The position numbers and the translations under genes were made by a program. A stretch of 13,393 bases of DNA. Source: Thalassiosira profunda. Its lineage: Eukaryota; Bacillariophyta; Thalassiosirophyceae; Thalassiosirales; Thalassiosiraceae. Numbering within the stretch: position 1 is the stretch's first letter; each line of letters begins with the position of its first letter. The DNA lies in NCBI GenBank assembly GCA_036939355.1, contig JALLAP010000741.1, forward strand, positions 1 through 13,393, in the 5' to 3' direction. The notes under the pieces are model-generated. The model saw only the letters and a list, made by a program, of their open reading frames with translations. It was not told the origin of the DNA and did no database searches. Below are positions 1 through 6,125 of this stretch, piece after piece.

Positions 1-1619
1 GGCAAGCTCACGGACCAATCGAGGCAAATGATCGAAGAGCGGTGCAGCAAAAGATTGTCGCTACAACCAATTGGGCAATCCCCTCCAAGGAAGAGCTCTG
101 TGCGGACGAGCAATGTGTCGCCTCGAGCTCTCGATCAACGGCTTCAAAATTTTAGAGCAGAGAGGCAGACCGCCGGAGGAGAGTCTGCTCGTAACTCCAC
201 CGGCACTCGCCAAGCCATGCCCCCGCTGCCGCCTTCAGGGGCGGATGGTGTCGATGTCTACACAAAGATATTGGCGGACATTGAACGCATGGTCAATGGA
301 GATGCTAGCGCCGTTACAAATGGCTCGGAGTCCGTTCGCAAGCTACTAGCAGCGCTGAACAGCCATAGCGACCCCCAGCTAGATGGACTGAGGCGAAGCA
401 TTATTGCGGATCCAAATCGATGCTTGGAGTCACTGACGAGGTAAGAGTTGAAGGGGATTCAGCCGTTCTCTAGCGATCTTTTGTCCTGTCAAGCCTCACG
501 CTTCGTTTCCCCTGCACAGTGCGCTCTCTTTTGGGTTTGAGAGGGGCGACGACTTCTTCGCGCTGATCAACGAGGCATTGACAGCCCTTGGCTACTTTTT
601 CCGCGAACCGGTATGCACGTCTGCGATTTCTGCGGCATCGCTCGAAGGCAATCTGCGGGTTGCTGTCCGCGTCCTCTTGGACGGTGCTGCCAATCGAATG
701 AAAATGGACAGTGATGGCACTCTTGTCAAATCGGTCAACAGGGTGAGGCCTGAACTTGTACCTCAACTCGCCACCTCAACTTTATCCACTGACATCTCCC
801 CTTTCTTGCCTTACTCAGGTGGCACTGAAGGGAGCGACGGTCGCCCCACGCGAGTCGTCATTGCTGGCCCTCATTTCGTTGCAGCGATCCACCCTCTCCT
901 CCACCGATGCGCAGCAACCCGACAAAGAGTCGAAAGTGTACACGAAACTCTTCAACAAGACGCTGAAGGACGAACTCGAGAAGAACCCGGCAAGTCCCTT
1001 CTGCGATGTCAACCTCGGCCGGCTGCTGCGGTCCCTTGACGAGCTGCTCCAAGTGATGGAATTAATTCGCTATCGCGAAGGAGAAGGAAGCGACGGGCTG
1101 TTGAAGCACGCTGAAGACATGACGAATGGCCTCATGCTGGAACTTGTCAAGGGCAGAGGCAACGTTGCGATCCGAGAGGAGACCACTCAACAGCAGTCTG
1201 GTTTGCCGACTAATGGAAGTCTTCTGGTGAAGCTGCTGGAAGAATGCGAGCAAAAGCTGGGTTTGCAGGCCCCACCCGAGAACAAAGAAGCTCACCTCGC
1301 AGGCCTCATCAAACAATTCGTCGGAGCTCCGGAAGGCCAAGAGCGACTCTCTGCTTTGGGGGCTCTGTGCGATTTCACCAAGGCCAACGCTGACGTCAAT
1401 TTGGAGGCCTATCTATCTACTCACACGTCCGCCCAGCTCAAGGCGTTCATCTTGGATCAGGTCGGAAAGGCGTCGAAGGAGAACGAAGCGGCGGTGGACT
1501 CCACCAACGAACGAGTGAAGAAACAGCTGGAAGGCTTTCGGAAATCGGAAGATCCTCCGCCGGCCGCGGCTGAAACTATGGGCTCGCTGAGAGAGCGGCT
1601 CGAAGCGTTGAAGCGCTGA
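1..1619 (+). CDS. XMAP215/TOG-family microtubule polymerase (CKAP5/MOR1-like), C-terminal part, three exons, 5' partial
   Basis: Exons are 1-440, 520-742 and 819-1619. The introns at 441-519 (GTAAGA...CAG) and 743-818 (GTGAGG...CAG) splice in frame and give 487 residues open at the left edge. XMAP215 proteins bind tubulin through N-terminal TOG domains and speed microtubule growth at plus ends, kinetochores and spindle poles; only the region after the TOG array is here. Seen: the opening 'GKLTDQSRQMIEERCSKR' resembles the segment that follows the last TOG domain. A helical domain then crosses both introns ('TLVKSVNR' joined to 'VALKGATVAPRES'). Near residues 390-430, 'ALCDFTKANADVNLEAYL' and a closing 'SLRERLEALKR' match the small C-terminal helical domain that recruits TACC/EB-type partners in the family. 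The family call comes from remembered pattern, not a search. It is convergent with the small gene at 1821-2081. Confidence 0.82.
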
Positions 1620-1624
1620 ATAAA
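1619..1624 (+). promoter_or_regulatory. AATAAA poly(A) signal overlapping the stop codon
   Basis: A canonical AATAAA begins on the last base of the TGA stop (1617-1619) of the XMAP215-like gene. If used, cleavage would fall near 1635-1655 and the 3' UTR would be only about 15-35 nt. The motif is seen; its use is inferred. Confidence 0.45.
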
Positions 1625-1767
1625 GTAACGAATCTATGTTCATTAGCGAGCTGTTGAAAGAGATACGGCTCGGCGTCACACAAGCGTCGACAGCCTAAAC
1701 AATCGTCTAAGCATCCTGCCATCTCAAATCGCGCACGTGTAAACTCTCAGCGTCAACCTTTTCATGA

Positions 1768-1793
1768 TACAGTGCTCCAGAGTCAACACTGTA
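1768..1793. repeat. 7-bp inverted repeat with 12-bp loop in a convergent spacer
   Basis: TACAGTG at 1768-1774 is the exact reverse complement of CACTGTA at 1787-1793. It lies in the 201-bp spacer between two convergent genes. It could form a weak hairpin in either 3' UTR. No T run follows and no function is established. Confidence 0.35.
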
Positions 1794-1795
1794 CG

Positions 1796-1810
1796 ACGTC
1801 ATAACGTCAT
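1796..1810 (-). promoter_or_regulatory. Two TGACGT (bZIP/CRE-type) sites 8 bp apart
   Basis: ACGTCAT occurs at 1796-1802 and again at 1804-1810, so the minus strand carries two ATGACGT sites in direct repeat; the outer one also sits in the palindrome GACGTC. TGACGT is the core bound by bZIP factors. The position, in the 3' spacer just downstream of the small gene's stop, is unusual for a promoter element, so chance is possible. Confidence 0.25.
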
Positions 1811-1820
1811 GGCTGTGAAA

Positions 1821-2081
1821 CTAACGCCCTTCACTCGAGGCGAGCCTTTCCTTCAACTCGGCATTCTCTTTCAGCAAACGAATCTGATCCTCCAATAAGA
1901 TAACGATTCCTGCCATTTGCATGCATCGATTGCATCGGCTGCAACGGCCCTTCTCACCACCCCCCTCGAAAGTCCTTTCGACATTCTGTTTGATCTTGTT
2001 CCAATCGAGCTTGGGGGGCTCCCTGCGCGCCGGCTTCATTGTCGCGGTCGCGCTGCCAGTGGCAGAGGAAGGATTGGCCAT
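1821..2081 (-). CDS. 86-residue hypothetical protein with a Cys cluster and C-terminal coiled coil
   Basis: This is a single-exon gene. The start at 2079-2081 is the first in-frame ATG (context aagATGG, strong); the frame is open further upstream but has only a GTG there. Seen: a Ser/Ala/Thr-rich N-terminus (1-16), a basic stretch with 'KLDWNKIKQNVERTF' (about 24-38), then 'RCSRCNRCM' (Cys 47, 50 and 53), and a leucine-rich amphipathic helix 'LLEDQIRLLKENAELKERL' (62-80) with heptad spacing that predicts a short coiled coil. Three closely spaced Cys could help bind one metal ion in a dimer or be redox-active; this is inference. I do not recognise the family. It is too short and too Cys-poor for a RING or LIM domain. 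It reads toward the XMAP215-like gene and away from the large divergent spacer. Confidence 0.55.
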   Translation of the reverse strand: MANPSSATGSATATMKPARREPPKLDWNKIKQNVERTFEGGGEKGRCSRCNRCMQMAGIVILLEDQIRLLKENAELKERLASSEGR

Positions 2082-2270
2082 CTTGATCCTCTCGCTTGCT
2101 GTCCAGTGTTGTGATTCCAACAAAATGAATTGCTTCACAAAATCTCATTCTATCATTATCATACCAAATCTCTAACGCGTCGGCATACATATCTCTTCCC
2201 CTTACTCTTCATTTGCGCTGCAGTTCGTTGAGGCACATATTGCTATTCGCCCTGAACGATGCAGCCCCAC

Positions 2271-2310
2271 ATCACAAACGTGCACACTTCATCACAAACG
2301 TGCACTTCGG
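2271..2310. repeat. Tandem 20-bp direct repeat containing ACGTGCAC
   Basis: Two adjacent 20-bp units (2271-2290 and 2291-2310) share their first 15 bases (atcacaaacgtgcac) and then diverge. Each holds ACGTGCAC, a core of the ACGT class recognised by bZIP or bHLH factors. The pair lies about 190 bp upstream of the small minus-strand gene's start. The related palindrome ACGTGCACGT lies 35-45 bp upstream of the J-domain gene start. Confidence 0.5.
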
Positions 2311-2523
2311 CTGGCTCTGAGTGGCAAAGGTTGAGGTGGCTAATTTTTATTTTGCGACTCACGAAGGGGATTTGGTCCGACCACCGGCCCTCGGGACTCG
2401 AGTTCGACACATCCACCAAAAGTGATGGGGATCCCACGATGGCGAATATCTCGGCAACCCCATGCACCCCCGTGGCCTCCGACATAGCAAATTGAAGCTC
2501 TCGACCTCGTGCGTCTCCTCGGC

Positions 2524-2535
2524 CCGCCGCGGCGG
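2524..2535. repeat. 12-bp GC palindrome CCGCCGCGGCGG
   Basis: A perfect 12-bp palindrome within the GC-rich core of the divergent spacer. Such motifs can arise by chance in high-GC DNA, and no function is assigned. Confidence 0.3.
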
Positions 2536-2653
2536 ATTTGGAGCGGTCGCCGCCGCCGAAATTGGCCGCTGAGCGAGATCGCATGGAAGGCGGACGCGTC
2601 GGGGGTGGTACCCCGCCTAAGGGGGGGCTGGAAGGCAGCCGGCGCCGCCCCAC

Positions 2654-2674
2654 GCCCCGCCCAATCGATATAAG
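2654..2674 (+). promoter_or_regulatory. Possible core promoter: GC box, CCAAT, TATA-like
   Basis: A GC-box-like GCCCCGCC runs directly into CCAAT (2661-2665) and then GATATAAG (2667-2674). The order and orientation would suit transcription to the right starting near 2700. That is about 530 bp before the J-domain start, so it would imply a long 5' UTR, a 5' UTR intron or a separate non-coding transcript. Motif match only. Confidence 0.22.
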
Positions 2675-3040
2675 TCCTAGATTATATTAGAGCGCCGAAT
2701 GGACGACCCGGCGGGCGGGTACGAACGTTTGGGGAGATTGCGTCGACCCCTAGAGGGCCCGACAGGTGATTCTGCGTGCAGTAACTGTCGATGTGGATAC
2801 TGGATACCCCGCCTCTTGCTCAATCTGTCGTCTAATCCTGCCGTTGCTGCTTCGTCCACGCTTCAGATATAACCCAATGAAGGACCCGGGAGCGCCGGTA
2901 CGTCCGCGGGGGGCGTTGGTGCTTCGCCAGGGCGTCGCCTCGGCGGGCGGAGCCCCGAGTTTGGGTGATTCTGCGGGGGGGATGGGGTGCGGGAGGCCCC
3001 GAGGGCCGCCCAACGGTGTTTGATGGTCGGGCGTTCGTCT

Positions 3041-3069
3041 GGTGGGTGCGGGGGATCGGGGGGGGGTGG
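3041..3069 (+). other. G-rich tract with G-quadruplex potential
   Basis: Runs of 3 (3044-3046), 5 (3050-3054) and 9 (3058-3066) guanines are separated by 3-base loops; the 9-G run can supply two quartet strands. Other runs of 5-7 G lie at about 2615-2631 and 2976-2994. The tract sits about 160-190 bp upstream of the J-domain start on the coding strand. Quadruplex formation is inferred from spacing only. Confidence 0.35.
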
Positions 3070-3165
3070 CGTTGGAGACCAATTCTCCCGCCGAAAGGGC
3101 GGGATGCTTCGAGGGCGGACGTCGGAGTGCGGTTCTACAATCAACACTTCACACTTCAAAAATTT

Positions 3166-3195
3166 CCAATTGATTGGGCACAGGACGTGCACGTG
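3166..3195. promoter_or_regulatory. Proximal promoter elements: CCAAT pair and CACGTG/ACGTGCACGT palindrome
   Basis: CCAAT at 3166-3170 and its inverse ATTGG at 3173-3177 flank a short AT stretch. They are followed by the perfect 10-bp palindrome ACGTGCACGT (3185-3194), which overlaps the G-box CACGTG (3190-3195), 34 bp before the ATG at 3229. CCAAT sites are bound by NF-Y and CACGTG by bHLH/bZIP factors. Regulation of this gene is inferred from position. Confidence 0.35.
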
Positions 3196-3228
3196 ATCCC
3201 TCTGAAGACTCTCGCCGCTCGCTTCATC

Positions 3229-6049
3229 ATGTCGGACGACGAAGATCCAAGACGCGGCGCCAAATATGGGATCCTGGGCGAGTACATCGCGCCCTACGAG
3301 TGCCTTGGAGTTGAAAAGCACGCACCTCATGACGTGTGTAGGGCTGCTTACTATAGGCGTTCGCGCCAGTGCCATCCCGACAAGGGTAAGTGCCCCTGAT
3401 CTTTGTTGTTCTTCTCCTCGTCGCCCCTTCTCACACCTCGCTCCTCTCGACAATTCAGGCGGGAGCGAGGAGGCAATGAAGAGGCTGAATACAGCGTGGG
3501 AGTTTCTCCAAGACGAGAGGAGGAGGAGTATGTACGACGCGGCCGAGAGGGCGCGCGCCGAGGAGGCCGCGAGGGCCGAGAGGGCGCGCGTCGCCGCCGC
3601 CGAGGCGGCCGAGAGGGCGCGCGCCGAGGAGGCCGAGAGGGCCGCGAGGAAAGCTGCGAAGTCCAGCAAACAGTACCGCAAAGAGAAGAGGCGAGAGAAC
3701 AGAGCGCTTCCAAAGCGAGTGCGCCCGAGCCGTTGGTCAACGAGGCTCGTCGCGAGAAGAGGCTTCGGCGCCAGGGCACGGCTCGCAAGACTTCGTCAAG
3801 CTCGGCCGTCGACACAGTCGTTCCGCCCAAAGCGAGCGTGGCCGTCGTTGATCTGCTCGACTCGCCATCACCGCCCAAGGCGAGCGCCTCCGAGGAGAAG
3901 AGCTGGCCCCCCAAGCCCTCTCGCCCGGCCGCTGGCTTGGTCGTCACGGTCGATGCGCCCCCCAAGGAGGCGCCGAAGCGCCAGCCCGGCGTGAAGAAAG
4001 CGGAGAAGCAGCCGTACGCCGCCTCACGGAGTTTGTCGGTCGAGGAGGCGCTGAAGCGCCAGGCCGGCTCGAAGAGAGCGAAGAAGCAGCCGTTCGCCAC
4101 CAAGTCCTCCTTCGGTGGCTACGACTCGGACTCCTCCGTGGAGGAGGTGGTGGCGGGGTCCAAGAGGAAGAACCCGCCGCGATCTTCCGCCGCCGCCAGA
4201 ACGTCCAGTGCCACGGCTGCTTCCTTCTCGACATCGTCTCATTCGTTTGCATCGCGCCCAGCGGCCAGCGCCACCGGGCCGATCGACTTTGGGTCCATGG
4301 AGTTCTGCGGCGAGGCGAAGGCGGCGAGCTATTCCGTGGAGGGGACTGGCTTCGACACCCGCACGTCGTTCGACGGAAGCGCCCAGGCGTTTGCGGCATA
4401 CCTCCAGTCAGTGCCCGGCTTGGTGGCCGCGCACCCACAGCCGGTGGCCCGTGCTACTGCCGCTGCGAAGTCGTTGGATCCAAAAAAGCACTCTGTCTCC
4501 ACCGTGGAACAGGCCAAGTGCGCTGTGCCTGTCTTTCGCAACGGAAACGATATGGAGAACGGCATTGGCACGTCGGACATGAGCAATCCGTCCGTCGCGT
4601 GTGCCACGAAGCTTTCGAGGATCCTCACGATCGACGGCGGTGTCGACTGGGGCACGGGGTTCGCGCAGCTCTGGATCAACGCCAACCCCGGCCTTTGCCT
4701 CATCACAAAGGGACACTGCCCCAAGCCGAAGGAGAAGCATCTCATCCTCTGCTACTTATTCCACGAGGCTTGGATCCAACACACCGCCGTCGAGAGGGAC
4801 GTTCCTTGCATTGTGATGTTGTCGGGCGGATCCGCCGTCGAGCCCGTGGCGGAGGCCCTCCAGGTCCGATTCAGGGGCCAACGCAACGTGCTGATCATCA
4901 AAGGGCAACCCCACATGTGAGTTGGAGTGTGCAAATCTCTTTCCTCTCCTCTATCCTCGAGCCATGCTAACTCGAGCTTTCCTCCGCAGGTCGTGCCTCA
5001 CCGCGCACCGATTCGACTGCCCGGCGTGGAGCGGCGACCCAATCGTTCAGCTGGCCGCGTGCAGCACGAAGATGCTCAACGTGAGCGACCAGGTCGACAC
5101 GTTTGTCGACAAGGTCGTCAACCCGCGCCGCATCCAGAACGGTCTGCAGGCCGTGGCGCTGCCGAAGCTCCATAAGCACTTGGCTGCCGACAAAGACGTT
5201 CCATTCGTCTGCCATCTCCACGACCAGGGCTGGGAAGACGGCAAGATCAATGCCATCGAAAAGGCGTCGGCGCAAGCAGCGAAGGGCGGCCGCAACAGCC
5301 AACTGTCGCAGTTTGCAGGCATGACGGTGGCCGAGATCTTTGTCGAGCGGAGCAGGAGGGCCAAGCTGTATTGGGGCAAATTGTCGCGGAAGGAGAGGAA
5401 GGCTGAAATGATGTGCAGGTTCGACTGCGAGACGGAGAGCGAGTTCTCGGCCCACATGCGCTGGGTCGCCGGCTGGGCGGGCATGACGGCCGAACAGAGG
5501 AGGGACGAAGCGATGCGCAGGTTCGACTGCGAGACCGTGGAGCAGCTCTCGTTCTACATGAGATCACATGTTGCCGGGTGGGAGGGCAAGTCGGCCGAGG
5601 AGAGGAAGGCCAAACACGCAGAGCATCGGGCGGTGACCTTCCGCAAGTCGGGAAAGACGGATTATGATATTCGCAAGAAGCAACACGGCACCAAGAAGAA
5701 AAAGAAGATGGAGGAGCTTGGGGGAGAGGAGATTCCTGTCTACTCTCCCGACTGTCCGTGCGGCAAGGATGGGCTCCCCTTGGAGAACCACCGCCTGACG
5801 ATCTCTGAGCACGCGAGAAAGACGGGCCGTGGCTTCCAACTCTGCTGCACGCAGTGCATTGAGGACGGGAGGAAGAACGCGGGTGAACAACAGATGTTCT
5901 ACACACTGCAGGTGTATCCCGAGGTGAAGGCGAAGAAGGCCGAGTGCGCCAGCTTGGGAAAGTGCACTTTTGGGGACTGCAAAAAGAATATCTGCAGGCA
6001 CAAGGGGAAGAACAAGTTCTGCCGGCCGCACGCGGTGGGAAGGACGTGA
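3229..6049 (+). CDS. Large J-domain (DnaJ) fusion protein with unique C-terminal regions; frame break in exon 2 as assembled
   Basis: Exons are 3229-3385, 3459-4916 and 4990-6049; both introns are 73 nt (GTAAG...CAG and GTGAGT...CAG). Residues about 22-80 form a J domain that stimulates Hsp70: 'PYECLGV', the essential HPD triad at 49-51, and helix IV 'AMKRLNTAWEFLQDERRR' read across the first intron. Next come an Ala/Glu/Arg helix (about 80-120) and a Lys/Pro/Ser/Ala linker with a repeated 'EA.KRQ.G.K...KQP' unit. An unrecognised globular region follows ('ILTIDGGVDWGTGFAQLW', 'CIVMLSGGSAVEPVAEAL'), then two to three 34-residue 'RFDC' repeats, a Lys-rich patch and a Cys/His-rich end (CPCG, CCTQC, CTFGDCKKNIC). 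Full length would be about 891 residues. The J-domain frame does not continue into the long downstream frame: a -1 shift is needed near 3700-3760, otherwise the product stops at 3992-3994 (230 residues). The start has Met-Ser-Asp-Asp after an A at -3. Role beyond co-chaperone is unknown. Confidence 0.7.
3541..3635 (+). repeat. 66-bp-spaced coding repeat (ERARAEEA helix)
   Basis: A 29-bp sequence beginning ggccgagagggcgcgcgccg occurs identically at 3541-3569 and 3607-3635, 66 bp (22 codons) apart, within an Ala/Glu/Arg-rich segment after the J domain. In the J-domain frame it encodes a charged single-helix or coiled-coil stretch (AERARAEEA...). Because it is repetitive and GC-rich, it is also a likely place for assembly or polishing errors. 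Confidence 0.6.
3967..4113 (+). repeat. 78-bp-spaced coding repeat in the linker of the J-domain protein
   Basis: The segment starting at 3967 (EAPKRQPGVKKAEKQPYA) is repeated 78 bp later from 4045 (EALKRQAGSKRAKKQPFA), giving two diverged 26-residue basic units. The period is a multiple of three and the substitutions keep the residue types. This supports translation of this reading frame (the one ending at 4916) and so supports the frame-break interpretation. Confidence 0.55.
5380..5620 (+). repeat. 34-residue 'RFDC' tandem repeats in the J-domain protein
   Basis: A unit of the form W.G.(S/T)..ER(K/R)...M.RFDCE(T)...F..M...VAG recurs with a period of 102 bp. The 19-bp core gcaggttcgactgcgagac is identical at 5415-5433 and 5517-5535. 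A third, degenerate unit follows (WEGKSAEERKAKH), and an isolated 'HRFDCPAW' lies earlier at about 5008-5031. The Trp/Gly and Arg-Phe-Asp-Cys positions are the conserved ones. I do not recognise the repeat as a named family. Confidence 0.6.
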
Positions 6050-6125
6050 GCGAGACGTGGCTGGGAGTGCACGGGATAAACTCAAGGGCAATATTCTGAA
6101 CTGCTAAGATGTGGTCCCTCCACTG
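6050..6125. other. 76-bp convergent spacer between the J-domain and ATP-grasp genes
   Basis: Both stop codons (6047-6049 on plus, 6126-6128 on minus) face each other across 76 bp with no AATAAA on either strand. The 3' UTRs of the two genes probably overlap, so sense-antisense pairing of their mRNAs is possible. Confidence 0.5.

Larger units (their letters stand above)
2082..3228. other. Divergent intergenic region (1.15 kb), GC-rich core
   Basis: This spacer separates the small minus-strand gene from the plus-strand J-domain gene and must hold both promoters. The first 180 bp are AT-richer, the middle (about 2500-3115) is strongly GC-rich with G runs, and the last 100 bp turn AT-richer again before the ATG at 3229. 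Open frames cross it on both strands, but they have Pro/Arg/Gly-biased, low-complexity translations and no recognisable domain, so I call none of them. A tandem ACGTGCAC repeat, a GC-box/CCAAT/TATA-like cluster, G-rich runs and an ACGTGCACGT palindrome are listed separately. No tRNA, 5S rRNA or snRNA signature was found by eye. Confidence 0.6.

Noticed and set aside
2243..2653. 136-residue minus-strand frame in the divergent spacer
   Set aside because: Composition is biased, there is no motif, it includes the tandem repeat, and no splice or promoter context supports it.
2965..3228. In-frame upstream extension of the J-domain gene
   Set aside because: The frame is open only because of high GC, has no ATG start of its own (GTG at 2965), and gives a Gly/Trp/Arg-rich run unlike a J-protein N-terminus. 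ATG 3229 is the sensible start.
3690..3760. Programmed -1 frameshifting in the J-domain gene
   Set aside because: No X-XXY-YYZ heptamer in the required phase was seen; a one-base sequencing or assembly error is simpler. Kept only as an alternative.
2863..4103. Long minus-strand open frames opposite the J-domain gene (2863-3681 and 3351-4103)
   Set aside because: Translations are Arg/Ser/Pro/Ala repeats produced by the antisense of a GC-rich repetitive exon, with no domain; the J domain on the plus strand is unambiguous.
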